Assembly (NCBI RefSeq): GCF_002101815.1
Contig: NZ_LQPM01000030.1
Span: forward strand, 124,001-188,000
Reading direction: 5' to 3'
Source of the DNA: Mycobacterium paraense
GTDB lineage: Bacteria > Actinomycetota > Actinomycetes > Mycobacteriales > Mycobacteriaceae
DNA length: 64,000 bases
A program made the position numbers and the translations under genes. The notes under the pieces were generated by a model. The model searched no databases. It was not told the DNA's origin and was given only the letters and a program-made list of their open reading frames with translations. Position 1 is the stretch's first letter. Every line of letters starts with the position of its first letter. Positions 1 to 7,959 of this stretch are shown here, in pieces.

Positions 1-19
1 TGAACTCACGCAGTGGCAT
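1..19 (-). CDS. hadB: HadB N-terminus, (3R)-hydroxyacyl-ACP dehydratase subunit (partial)
   Basis: Only the first six codons are inside the window. They read MPLREF from an ATG at 19-17, close to the known start of mycobacterial HadB. The start lies inside the end of hadA (14-base overlap), the arrangement expected for the hadA-hadB-hadC operon. HadB supplies the catalytic hot-dog subunit of the FAS-II dehydratase. The rest of the gene runs off the left edge. Confidence 0.75.
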
Positions 20-485
20 CAGAAAATCCCTTTTCTCCATCCTCGCCGGCACGCCCCGCCAGGGTCGTGTAGGTCTCCTGCACAACGTCACCGGCTTCGT
101 CGCTGATGATGTTCTTGGTCACGATGATCTGGGTGCCGTGCGACTCGCGCATCGAGTCCACCCACACGTCGCAGTACAGCTTGTCCCCCGCCACGATCGG
201 CTTCGCAAATTTCAGCACCTGGTCGACCTGGACGATCTGCGCGTCCTCGACGGCGATCTTGGCGTGCTTGAAGAACGCCGACTGCGCCTGGTAGCCGAAG
301 ACGGAGATGAACGTCAGCGGCGCCAGCAGGCCCTTGTAGCCGAGCTCGGCCGCTGCGTCCTCCTCGTAGAAGTACGTGTCGTCGTTTTGCACCGCGACCG
401 CGTACTCGCGGATCTTCTCCCGCTCCACCTCGTAATGGTCGGGGTAGCGGTAGTGCATCCCGACGATTTTTGTGCTCAACGACAC
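6..485 (-). CDS. hadA: (3R)-hydroxyacyl-ACP dehydratase subunit HadA
   Basis: This 159-residue single hot-dog protein is nearly colinear with M. tuberculosis HadA (Rv0635). It carries the family core MHYRYPDHYEVEREKIREYA near the N-terminus and GLLAPLTFISVFGY mid-protein. HadA pairs with HadB to dehydrate 3-hydroxyacyl-ACP in the FAS-II cycle that elongates meromycolic acids; HadA binds substrate and HadB supplies the catalytic residues (family knowledge). The start is GTG at 485-483, just downstream of rpmG2, and the stop overlaps the hadB start. Context and length (158-159 aa) agree with the known operon. Confidence 0.95.
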   Translation of the reverse strand: MSLSTKIVGMHYRYPDHYEVEREKIREYAVAVQNDDTYFYEEDAAAELGYKGLLAPLTFISVFGYQAQSAFFKHAKIAVEDAQIVQVDQVLKFAKPIVAGDKLYCDVWVDSMRESHGTQIIVTKNIISDEAGDVVQETYTTLAGRAGEDGEKGFSDATA

Positions 486-498
486 CGGTGGACCGCCC

Positions 499-666
499 CT
501 AGCGCGTCTCGCGGTGTGGCTGGTGCTTGCCGCAGTTCGGGCAGAACTTCTTCAGCTCCATCCGGTCGGGGTCGTTGCGGCGGTTCTTCTTGGTGATGTA
601 GTTACGGTGCTTGCACACCTCACACGCCAAGGTGATCTTCGGCCGCACGTCGGTACTGGAAGCCAT
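499..666 (-). CDS. rpmG2: 50S ribosomal protein L33 (RpmG2)
   Basis: A 55-residue protein starts at ATG 666-664 and ends at TAG 501-499. It opens MASSTDVRPKITLACEVCKH and has two CxxC pairs (CEVC and CPNC), the zinc-ribbon form of L33, plus the typical RNYITKKNRRNDPDRMELKK core. It is a structural component of the large ribosomal subunit near the E site. It sits directly upstream of hadA and downstream of the tRNA genes on the same strand, as in M. tuberculosis. Cysteines are retained, so this is a zinc-containing (C+) form. Confidence 0.95.
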   Translation of the reverse strand: MASSTDVRPKITLACEVCKHRNYITKKNRRNDPDRMELKKFCPNCGKHQPHRETR

Positions 667-720
667 GTCCGTTCTCTCTGCTCTGGTGAAAAACTCGCGT
701 TGTTGTGCTGTGTTGTGTTG

Positions 721-794
<74 letters not shown>

Positions 795-830
795 TCTGGT
801 ACGCGCCGCCTGCCAGCTCGGCGTCCGCCG

Positions 831-903
831 AGCCCCCTAACGGAATCGAACCGTTGACCTTTTCCTTACCATGGAAACGCTCTACCGACTGAGCTAAGGG
901 GGC
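831..903 (-). tRNA. thrT: tRNA-Thr (GGT)
   Basis: The 73-nt minus-strand cloverleaf has acceptor GCCCCCT paired with AGGGGGC, D-arm GCTCAGTCGGTAGAGC, anticodon loop ATGGTAA (anticodon GGT, Thr) and T-arm GGTTCGATTCC. CCA is not encoded. It lies just upstream of tRNA-Met on the same strand. Confidence 0.94.
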
Positions 904-941
904 CGTTCACCCAAGCGACAGTCGTGCCGCGGGCCTAAAAG

Positions 942-971
942 AGGTTACAGCCTGGCGCGCAACGTCACCAA
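942..971 (-). promoter_or_regulatory. Candidate sigma-A promoter of the tRNA-Thr/tRNA-Met/rpmG2 transcript
   Basis: Reading the minus strand there is TTGGTG, an 18-nt spacer, then TAACCT, ending about 38 bases before the 5' end of tRNA-Thr. Spacing and distance fit a stable-RNA promoter. This is a pattern match only. Confidence 0.4.
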
Positions 972-1002
972 ACCACGGATCGGCTGGGGGGCGGCTCCTC
1001 GA

Positions 1003-1206
1003 CTAGTTTGCGTCGTGGCGCAGTTGCCACGCGCTGAGGTCGCTGAATTCGTCGTACTCGTCCCCCTGGTCGTCCGTCGCGTCCGCCTCCCCCACCAACG
1101 TCCGCAACGCGAGATGGACGGCCTCACGGGTGTCGGCCACATGGAACCGACGAATCACTTCTTGGACCAGATCGTCGTCGATTTCGATCTCGACCCGCTT
1201 CTTCAT
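1003..1206 (-). CDS. Orphan VapB-like antitoxin
   Basis: A 67-residue protein starts at ATG 1206-1204 with MKKRVEIEIDDDLVQEVIRR and continues TREAVHLALRTLVGEAD, the signature of the VapB (DUF2191) antitoxin fold that binds DNA as a dimer. The tail is acidic (DATDDQGDEYDEFSD), as in toxin-binding tails. No PIN-domain or other toxin gene lies next to it: upstream is the divergent MBL hydrolase and downstream are tRNAs. I chose the internal ATG over a longer 87-residue reading because the family begins at this point. It may be a solitary regulator or may act in trans. Confidence 0.7.
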   Translation of the reverse strand: MKKRVEIEIDDDLVQEVIRRFHVADTREAVHLALRTLVGEADATDDQGDEYDEFSDLSAWQLRHDAN

Positions 1207-1325
1207 GCGCCAACAATACCCATTGCGCAGGGGCTCAACCGATGGGCGACGGGCGTGTGCCGGCAAACCGCGCGCCGATGAAAGGCCCCCAGCGGAGCGC
1301 TCGTGATCGCCACTAGTCTGGTCGG

Positions 1326-2039
1326 GTGTCAGAGGACCGGCTGTACTTTCGTCAACTCCTGTCGGGTCGCGATTTCGCCGCCGGCGACATGGTCGCGACG
1401 CAGATGCGCAACTTCGCGTACCTGATCGGGGACCGGCAGACCGGGGACTGCCTGGTGGTCGACCCCGCCTACGCGGCCGGCGACCTGCTCGACGCGCTCG
1501 AGAGCGACGGCATGCACCTGTCCGGGGTGCTGGTCACCCACCACCACCCCGACCATGTGGGCGGTTCGATGATGGGTTTCGAGCTGAAGGGCCTGGCCGA
1601 GCTGCTGGAGCGGGCGTCCGTCCCCGTGCACGTGAACACCCATGAGGCCCTTTGGGTTTCGCGGGTCACCGGGATCGGCCTCGGCGATCTCACCACCCAC
1701 GAGGGCCACGACAAGGTCAGCGTCGGGGACATCGAGATCGAGCTGCTGCACACCCCGGGTCACACACCCGGCAGCCAGTGCTTCCTGCTTGGGGACCGCC
1801 TGGTCGCCGGCGACACGCTGTTCCTCGACGGCTGCGGGCGCACCGACTTTCCCGGCGGCAACTCCGACGAGATGTATCGCAGCCTGCAAAGGCTCGCCAC
1901 CCTGCCGGGTGATCCGACGGTGTTTCCCGGGCATTGGTATTCGGCCGAGCCCAGCGCGTCGCTGTCGGAGGTCAAGCGCTCGAACTACGTCTACCGCGCG
2001 GCGAATCTCGACCAGTGGCGAATGTTGATGGGCGGCTGA
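1326..2039 (+). CDS. MBL-fold metallo-hydrolase, glyoxalase II-like
   Basis: This 237-residue metallo-beta-lactamase-fold enzyme has the metal motif THHHPDH at residues 71-77, a downstream HTPGHTPGS histidine motif, and DTLFLDGCGRTDFPGG carrying the bridging Asp. The closing PGHWYS supplies the last histidine. These features fit glyoxalase II or ETHE1-type persulfide dioxygenase; the DGCGRTDFPGG segment resembles the latter, so hydroxyacylglutathione hydrolysis is not certain (mycobacteria use mycothiol). GTG start at 1326. It corresponds to Rv0634c by position. Confidence 0.8.
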   Translation: MSEDRLYFRQLLSGRDFAAGDMVATQMRNFAYLIGDRQTGDCLVVDPAYAAGDLLDALESDGMHLSGVLVTHHHPDHVGGSMMGFELKGLAELLERASVPVHVNTHEALWVSRVTGIGLGDLTTHEGHDKVSVGDIEIELLHTPGHTPGSQCFLLGDRLVAGDTLFLDGCGRTDFPGGNSDEMYRSLQRLATLPGDPTVFPGHWYSAEPSASLSEVKRSNYVYRAANLDQWRMLMGG

Positions 2040-2134
2040 GCGGGCCATTTTTGATTGCGCCCGATGAGTTCCCGGATCGGCAATGCGCGCCGAACGCCTT
2101 TACTATCGGTCCAGCGAAAGAAAGGGTGGGGCGA

Positions 2135-2968
2135 ATGGGGTGGATCCGGAGCACCTGGCAGGGGGTCACCCAGGTGGGGTCGGGCACCTGGCTGGCGTGG
2201 GCGGCGTGGGCGGCGATACTGCTGGGTGTCGTCGCGCTGGTCTTCATAAACCGGCAGCTCAAACTGAACCGTCGGCAGTCGGCGGAGCGGACCCGGCCGC
2301 AGGTCGCGATGTTCATGGAACCCCATCCCGCCGACTGGCACGTGATCGAACTCGTCGTCCGGAATTTCGGTCAGACCGCGGCCTATGACATCCGGTTCGA
2401 GTTTGCCAACCCACCGACGGTGGCCGAATACGAAAACGCCGCCGACGGCTACGCCGATGTCGTCGAATTGCAACTGCCGCGCGAGTTGCCGGTCCTCGCG
2501 CCCGGCCAGGAATGGCGCATGGTGTGGGATTCGGCGCTCGACCGCGCCGAAATCGGAACCGGCATCGAGTCGCGCTTCGCCGGCTCGGTGGTCTATTACG
2601 ACCGCCCGGACAAGCCGCGCGGCTGGCGGTTCTGGGAGGCCGAGCGGCCCGTGCTGCAGACCAGCGTCGTGCTGGACTGGGACGCGCTGCCGCCGGTGCA
2701 GCGCATCGAGTTGATGACCACCCACGACCTGGCGAAGCGGGAAAAGCAGAAGCTGGAGCTGCTGCGGGGGCTGCTGACCTACTTCCATTACGCGAGCAAG
2801 GAAACGCGTCCCGACGTGTTCCGCAGCGAGATCGAACGAATCAACGGCGCCGTGCAGGAGACGCAGGACCGCTGGCGCACCCGGCTGCTCGACCAGCCCA
2901 CCGACGTCAGCCTGCGCTGGGGCAACGCGGAAGCCGACCTGGCCAAACACCGCAGCCAGCACGTCTGA
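2135..2968 (+). CDS. Conserved membrane-anchored hypothetical protein (Rv0633c-like by position)
   Basis: A 277-residue protein starts at ATG 2135 behind a GAAAGAAAGGG purine stretch. Residues about 17-42 form one transmembrane helix (GTWLAWAAWAAILLGVVALV), followed by a basic stop-transfer region. The rest is a soluble domain beginning RPQVAMFMEP with beta-rich character, then a charged helical C-terminus (KREKQKLELLRGL). I recognise no catalytic motif. It sits between the MBL hydrolase and echA3, the position of Rv0633c. A longer upstream reading overlaps the MBL gene and is not favoured. Confidence 0.7.
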   Translation: MGWIRSTWQGVTQVGSGTWLAWAAWAAILLGVVALVFINRQLKLNRRQSAERTRPQVAMFMEPHPADWHVIELVVRNFGQTAAYDIRFEFANPPTVAEYENAADGYADVVELQLPRELPVLAPGQEWRMVWDSALDRAEIGTGIESRFAGSVVYYDRPDKPRGWRFWEAERPVLQTSVVLDWDALPPVQRIELMTTHDLAKREKQKLELLRGLLTYFHYASKETRPDVFRSEIERINGAVQETQDRWRTRLLDQPTDVSLRWGNAEADLAKHRSQHV

Positions 2969-2989
2969 CCGAGGACCAAGGAGCGACCC

Positions 2990-3685
2990 ATGAGCGGCCC
3001 GGTGCACTACAGCCAGAAGGATTCCATCGCGGTCATCCGGATGGACGACGGCAAGGTCAACGCGCTGGGCCCGACGATGCAGCAGGCCCTGAACGAGGCG
3101 ATCGACCGGGCCGACAGCGACAACGCGGGGGCGCTGGTGATCACCGGCAACGAGCGGGTGTTCAGCGGCGGGTTCGACCTGAAGATCCTCACCTCCGGCG
3201 AGGCGCAGCCGGCGATCGACATGCTCAGGGGCGGCTTCGAGCTGGCGTATCGGCTGTTGTCCCATCCCAAGCCGGTGGTGATGGCCTGCACCGGCCACGC
3301 CATCGCGATGGGCGCGTTCCTGTTGTCGTCCGGCGACCACCGGGTGGCCGCCCACGCGTACAGCATTCAGGCCAACGAGGTGGCGATCGGCATGGTCATC
3401 CCGTATGCGGCCCTGGAGATCATGAAGCTGCGCCTGACGCAGTCGGCCTACCAGCAGGCCGTCGGGCTGGCCAAGACCTTCTTCGGTGAAACGGCGCTGG
3501 CCGCCGGCTTCGTCGACGAAATCGTGCTGCCCGAGATGGTGGTCGACCGCGCCGAGGAGGCCGCGCGCGAATTCGCCGGCCTGCACCAGCGCGCCCACGC
3601 CGCAACCAAGCTGCGCGCCCGCGCCGACGCGCTGAAGGCGATCCGCGCCGGAATCGACGGGCTAGAGGCGGAGTTCGGGCTCTGA
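2990..3685 (+). CDS. echA3: Enoyl-CoA hydratase/isomerase family protein (EchA3-like)
   Basis: This 231-residue crotonase has the oxyanion-hole signatures ITGNERVFSGGFDLK (about residues 45-60) and ACTGHAIAMGAFLLSSGDHR (about 99-118). The crotonase fold handles acyl-CoA thioesters, typically hydration in beta-oxidation. The second acidic catalytic position of classical hydratases is not obvious, so the exact reaction is open. It starts 21 bases after the preceding gene with AAGGAGCGACCC before ATG, so the two are probably cotranscribed. Position matches Rv0632c. Confidence 0.85.
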   Translation: MSGPVHYSQKDSIAVIRMDDGKVNALGPTMQQALNEAIDRADSDNAGALVITGNERVFSGGFDLKILTSGEAQPAIDMLRGGFELAYRLLSHPKPVVMACTGHAIAMGAFLLSSGDHRVAAHAYSIQANEVAIGMVIPYAALEIMKLRLTQSAYQQAVGLAKTFFGETALAAGFVDEIVLPEMVVDRAEEAAREFAGLHQRAHAATKLRARADALKAIRAGIDGLEAEFGL

Positions 3686-3737
3686 GGCGCTGACCGCCTG
3701 AGGTTTTGACCACCCCCGGCCGGGTACGCCTTCCGGC

Positions 3738-6128
3738 GTGTCAGCAGACCGCATCGCCGACCCCTGGGGACCGCGGACGCCGTACGAGCCGGGCACCCCG
3801 TGGCCGGAGCGGGTCGACACCTACCTGGCGGACGGGGTCACCCCGGACTCGGTCGACCGGTGGGTGCAGTCGGCGGCGGTGTTGCACTCCAACGGCGACG
3901 GCCTGGACATCGCCGTCAAGGACGGGCGGATCGTCGGGGTCCGGGGCCGCGGGGTCGACCGGGTCAACCACGGCAGGCTCGATCCGAAGGACCTGTTCGG
4001 CTGGCAGGCCAACGCCTCACCGGACCGGCTGACGACGCCGCTGGTCCGGGTCGGAGGCGAACTGCAGCCGTGCGACTGGGACACCGCCATGGGCCGCATC
4101 GTGCTGCGCAGCCGGCAACTGCTCGACGACTTCGGCCCCAGCTCGATCGGCTTCTACACCTCCGGGCAGCTGTTCCTCGAGGCGTACTACACGCAGGGGG
4201 CCATCGCGCACGGGGCGATCGGGACCAACCACGTGGACGGCAACACCCGGCTCTGCACCGCGACCGCCGCCGAGGCGCTGAAGGAAACGTTCGGCTGCGA
4301 CGGGCAACCGGGCTCCTACACCGACGTCGACCACGCCGACGTCATCGCGCTGTTCGGCCATAACGTCGCGGAGACGCAGACGGTGTTGTGGGCTCGGATG
4401 CTGGACCGGCTGGCCGGCAGCAACCCGCCGGCCATCGTGTGCGTGGACCCCCGGCTCACGCCGGTGGCCCGGCACGCCACCGTGCATCTGGCGCCGCTGC
4501 CGGGCACCAACGTGGCGCTGATGAACGGCCTGCTGCACGAGATCATCGCCCACGATTGGATCGACCGCGACTACATCGACGCGCACACCGTCGGTTTCGA
4601 CGAGCTGCGCCGCCGGGTCGAGGAGTTTCCGCCCGAGCGGGTCGCCGAGATCTGCGGCGTGGACGCCGAGGACGTCCGCCACGCGGCGCGACTGCTGGGC
4701 ACCGCGGAACGGTTGCTCTCGACCGTGCTGCAGGGCTTCTATCAGTCGCATCAGGCCACCGCGGCGGCCGTGCAGGTCAACAACGTTCACCTGCTGCGCG
4801 GCATGCTGGGCAAGCCCGGCTGCGGCGTGCTGCAGATGAACGGGCAGCCGACGGCCGAGAACACCCGCGAGTGCGGCGCTGACGGCGACCTGGCCGGCTT
4901 CCGCAACTGGGCCAACGACGCCCACATCACCGAGCTGGCGAAGCTGTGGAACCTTGAGCCCCTGCAGATTCCGCACTACGCACCGCCGACGCACGCGATG
5001 CAGATGTTCCGCTTCGCCGAGGAGGGCACGCTGCGGATGCTGTGGGTCACCGCCACCAATCCCGCGGTGTCCCTGCCGGAGTTGCCGCGGATCCGCGACA
5101 TCCTGTCCCAGGACCGGCTGTTCCTGGTCGTGCAGGACATCTTCATGACGGAGACCGCCGCACTGGCCGACGTCGTGTTGCCCGCCGCGGCGTGGGGCGA
5201 GAAGACCGGCACGTTCACCAACGCCGATCGCACCGTGCACCTGTCCGAAAAGGCCGTGGAGCCACCGGGTTCCGCGCGTTCGGATCTCGAGATCTTCCTC
5301 GACTACGCGCGGCGGATGGACTTCCACGACAAGGACGGCCACTCGTTTCCGCCCTGGACCGATCCGGAGTCGGCGTTCGAGGCGTGGAAGAAGTGCAGCG
5401 CGGGCCGCCCGTGCGACTACACCGGCCTGAGCTACGCGAAGCTGCGCGGCGGCAGCGGCGTGCAATGGCCCTGCAACGCAGAGCATCCCGACGGGACCGA
5501 GCGCCTCTACGCCGACGCCCAATTCTGGGCGACACCGGACTACTGCGAGGCGTACGGCAAGGACCTCATCACCGGCGCCCCGCTGGAGCCGACCGAATAC
5601 CGCGCGATGAACCCCTACGGCAAGGCCATCATCAAGGCGGCCGAATACATGCCGCCGCACGAGCGGCCCAGCCCCGAGTACCCGTTCGCCTTGATCACCG
5701 GGCGCACCGTGTACCACTTCCACACCCGAACGAAAACGGCTCGCGCGCAACAGCTTCAGCGGGCCGCACCCGAAGTGTGGGTGGAGGTCTCGCCGCGCGA
5801 CGCCGAGCGGCTCGGCATCGAGGAGGGCGACATCGTCGAGGTGAGCACGCCGCGCGGGTGCGTCCGGTGCCCCGCCCGGATCTGCGGCATCCGCGACGGG
5901 GTGCTGTTCGTCCCGTTCCACTACGGCTACTGGGACACCGACGGCACCGACGGCCACCACCGGGCGGGCAACGAGCTCACGCTGACCGACTGGGATCCGG
6001 TGTCCAAGCAGCCGATCTACAAGACGGCGGCCGCCCGGCTGCGCAAGGCCCCGGCGCAATCGGTCGGCGGAAACGGTGCCGCGCGCGCGGCGGCGACCGA
6101 GGCCCTGCCGGCGGGGGCACGACGATGA
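3738..6128 (+). CDS. Molybdopterin oxidoreductase (NasC/FdhF-like) lacking Fe-S cysteines
   Basis: This 796-residue protein of the DMSO-reductase/nitrate reductase superfamily has GTNHVDGNTRLC, the MGD-binding region GCGVLQMNGQPTAENTREC, ADVVLPAAAWGEKTGTFTN and a C-terminal dinucleotide-binding domain with TGRTVYHFHTRTKTAR and FVPFHYGYWD. The N-terminal segment that normally holds a CxxCxxxC cluster reads QSAAVLHSNGDGLDI: the aligned positions are Ala, His and Asp. The first cysteine in the protein is near residue 111. The [4Fe-4S] cluster is therefore probably absent, and electron input must differ from that of classical nitrate reductases. GTG start; its stop overlaps the next ATG by 4 bases. 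The substrate is unknown. Confidence 0.8.
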   Translation: MSADRIADPWGPRTPYEPGTPWPERVDTYLADGVTPDSVDRWVQSAAVLHSNGDGLDIAVKDGRIVGVRGRGVDRVNHGRLDPKDLFGWQANASPDRLTTPLVRVGGELQPCDWDTAMGRIVLRSRQLLDDFGPSSIGFYTSGQLFLEAYYTQGAIAHGAIGTNHVDGNTRLCTATAAEALKETFGCDGQPGSYTDVDHADVIALFGHNVAETQTVLWARMLDRLAGSNPPAIVCVDPRLTPVARHATVHLAPLPGTNVALMNGLLHEIIAHDWIDRDYIDAHTVGFDELRRRVEEFPPERVAEICGVDAEDVRHAARLLGTAERLLSTVLQGFYQSHQATAAAVQVNNVHLLRGMLGKPGCGVLQMNGQPTAENTRECGADGDLAGFRNWANDAHITELAKLWNLEPLQIPHYAPPTHAMQMFRFAEEGTLRMLWVTATNPAVSLPELPRIRDILSQDRLFLVVQDIFMTETAALADVVLPAAAWGEKTGTFTNADRTVHLSEKAVEPPGSARSDLEIFLDYARRMDFHDKDGHSFPPWTDPESAFEAWKKCSAGRPCDYTGLSYAKLRGGSGVQWPCNAEHPDGTERLYADAQFWATPDYCEAYGKDLITGAPLEPTEYRAMNPYGKAIIKAAEYMPPHERPSPEYPFALITGRTVYHFHTRTKTARAQQLQRAAPEVWVEVSPRDAERLGIEEGDIVEVSTPRGCVRCPARICGIRDGVLFVPFHYGYWDTDGTDGHHRAGNELTLTDWDPVSKQPIYKTAAARLRKAPAQSVGGNGAARAAATEALPAGARR

Positions 6129-6604
6129 AGCTCAAACTGGCCATCCGCGAGCTGCATCGCTCGGAACGGAAGCTGGCGCACGCCCTCAACGTGGTGGCCG
6201 CCCGGCACCGCAGCGATCAGGACATCTATCACCTGGCCCACGACATGGCCGGCTGGTCGGCGCAGCACCTGAGCCAGCTGGCCGAGCACGGTCGCCACTA
6301 CGGCCTGAGCCTGTCCCCCGAGCCGCGCACCGGCGCCATCGTGGGTTCCGTCCAGTCGCGGATGAGCGGGCTGTTGCGGCGCCGGCCCGAACCCGGGTTG
6401 CTACTCCTCGCCGACCTGCGGCGGGTCCACCGGCTGGCCGCGGGAGCGTCGCTGGACTGGGAGCTGCTGGCCCAGGGCGCGCAGGCGGCCAAGGACTCCG
6501 AGCTGCTGGGCCTGGCGTCGCGCTGTCATCCCGAGACGCTGCGCCAGATGCGCTGGGCCAACGCCATGCTCAAAGAACTCTCACCGCAAGTGCTGATGAG
6601 CTGA
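6125..6604 (+). CDS. Helical hypothetical protein coupled to the molybdoenzyme
   Basis: A 159-residue protein starts at the ATG of an ATGA overlap with the oxidoreductase stop, so translation is probably coupled. It is alpha-helical and rich in His, Arg and Leu (LKLAIRELHRSERKLAHAL, IYHLAHDMAGWSAQHL), with regularly spaced histidines reminiscent of four-helix bundles. I see no signal peptide or membrane helix and do not recognise a family with confidence. A role as partner, chaperone or redox adaptor of the molybdoenzyme is inference from coupling only. Confidence 0.65.
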   Translation: MKLKLAIRELHRSERKLAHALNVVAARHRSDQDIYHLAHDMAGWSAQHLSQLAEHGRHYGLSLSPEPRTGAIVGSVQSRMSGLLRRRPEPGLLLLADLRRVHRLAAGASLDWELLAQGAQAAKDSELLGLASRCHPETLRQMRWANAMLKELSPQVLMS

Positions 6605-6611
6605 GCGTGCG

Positions 6612-6647
6612 AACGCGGTGACCGGGGAAAGACCTGGCCACCGCGTT
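6612..6647. terminator. Inverted repeat between convergent genes
   Basis: Arms AACGCGGTGACC (6612-6623) and GGCCACCGCGTT (6636-6647) pair at 11 of 12 positions around a 12-nt loop. It lies between two convergent genes and could end both transcripts. There is no T-tract, as is common in mycobacteria. Confidence 0.45.
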
Positions 6648-6695
6648 GCTCGCCTCCTCGCGGCCAGTGTGGCACGGATGCGGCGCGCCGTCACT

Positions 6696-7163
6696 TCACC
6701 CTTCGGCCGAGACCCATTGGTAGGGCAGGAACTTGCCGTCGAACGTCACCACCACCCGGTCGCCCGACTCGTGCGGCCTCTTCCGCAGGTCGACGCTGAA
6801 GTTGATCGCGCTCATGATGCCGTCGCCGAACTGCTCGTGGATCACTTCCTTGATGGCGCCGCCGTACACCTGCAGCGCCTCGTAGAAGCGGTAGATGGTC
6901 GGGTCGGTCGGAACGGCGGTGGGCAGGCCGCCGCGCACCGGCACCGCGGCCAGCACCGGCACCGCCGACTCGTCGAGACCGAGCATCTCGACGAGAACCT
7001 TGCCGAGCTCGGCGGGTATCGGATGCTGACCCAGCAGGGCCGACGTGGTCCACAGCACCGGCCTGCCGATCGCGTCGGCCAGCTCCTGCCAGGTCAGTCC
7101 CTTGGCCAGCCGCGCGACGACGATCTGTTCGGTGAGTTCGTTTCTCGTCATGCGTATCAGCAT
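6696..7163 (-). CDS. cynS: Cyanate hydratase (cyanase)
   Basis: A 155-residue protein starts MLIRMTRNELTEQIVVARLA from ATG 7163 (an alternative ATG lies at 7151). It has an N-terminal helical XRE-like domain and the C-terminal catalytic domain TIYRFYEALQVYGGAIKEV followed by DGIMSAINFSVD. These hold the Arg, Glu and Ser of the decameric cyanase active site. The enzyme converts cyanate and bicarbonate to ammonia and CO2, detoxifying cyanate and releasing usable nitrogen. Length matches the family (about 156 aa). No dedicated cyanate transporter or CynR regulator is adjacent. Confidence 0.93.
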   Translation of the reverse strand: MLIRMTRNELTEQIVVARLAKGLTWQELADAIGRPVLWTTSALLGQHPIPAELGKVLVEMLGLDESAVPVLAAVPVRGGLPTAVPTDPTIYRFYEALQVYGGAIKEVIHEQFGDGIMSAINFSVDLRKRPHESGDRVVVTFDGKFLPYQWVSAEG

Positions 7164-7197
7164 TGCACCGCCGAACCGACGTCGCAGGGCGTGGGCG

Positions 7198-7959
7198 TCA
7201 CCCCGGTTTCGTCGCGGTGACCAAGCGCGTCGAGATCCACGGGCCGCCGTACCACATGCGCCATCCGACGTTGCGGCGCCGCACGTTTCGCCATCCCAAC
7301 TCGCGCAGGCGGGCGGCGTGCTGACGGGTCTCCCAGAGGTCGGCGATGGCGAGGCGACCGCCCGGCCGCAACACGCGAACCGCCTCCGCAAGCGCCTGCC
7401 GGCGGCCGGCGCGGGTGGGGATGTTGTGGATCGCCAGGTTGCTGACGATGACGTCGACGCTCTCGTCGGGCAGCGGCAGGGCCGTCATGTCGGCGGTGCG
7501 CACCTCAACGCGGTCGGCGACGCCCTCCAGGGCCGCGTTGGCCGACGTGGCATCCTGCGAGTTGTCGGTCTGGTCCGCATGCCAGAGGTCGACGCCTATC
7601 GCGCGGCCGGCAGGTAGCCGCTTGGCGGCGGCGAGCAACACCGCGCCGCGTCCGCAGCCGAGGTCGAGGACGGTTTCGTCGCCGCGCAGCCCCAGCCCGT
7701 CCAGGACCCGGTCCCACACCACGAATTTGCCCGAGCGAGTCGCGTAGACGTACGACGCCATCGCGGAGAGCAGCGCGACCGCCCAGGTTCCGGCCAGCGC
7801 CGCCGTCACCCTGCGGCCGCGCGCCCAGCTGATCCCGGCCCACAGCGCCAGCGCGGCGGCCTGGGCGACGACGCTTATCGCCTGCCCGCGCGCCGAGATC
7901 GTCTTGAACGAGCCGTCGATTCCGTAATCGCCGCGGTGGTCATGCACGCCGCTTACCAC
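7198..7959 (-). CDS. Membrane-anchored class I SAM-dependent methyltransferase
   Basis: The protein (253 aa from GTG 7959; a second GTG at 7947 is possible) has two N-terminal hydrophobic segments (AISVVAQAAALALWAGISWA and TAALAGTWAVALLSAMASYV). A Rossmann methyltransferase domain follows, with motif I VLDLGCGRGAVLL, an acidic second strand GVDLW, VSNLAIHNI and VLRPGGRLAIADLW. It probably methylates a membrane-associated or small lipophilic substrate; the substrate is unknown. Its start overlaps the stop of the upstream nitroreductase gene, so the two form an operon. Confidence 0.75.
   Translation of the reverse strand: MVSGVHDHRGDYGIDGSFKTISARGQAISVVAQAAALALWAGISWARGRRVTAALAGTWAVALLSAMASYVYATRSGKFVVWDRVLDGLGLRGDETVLDLGCGRGAVLLAAAKRLPAGRAIGVDLWHADQTDNSQDATSANAALEGVADRVEVRTADMTALPLPDESVDVIVSNLAIHNIPTRAGRRQALAEAVRVLRPGGRLAIADLWETRQHAARLRELGWRNVRRRNVGWRMWYGGPWISTRLVTATKPG

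Noticed and set aside
4017..6059. A 680-codon open frame antisense to the molybdopterin oxidoreductase
   Set aside because: No recognisable domain and composition typical of antisense shadows.
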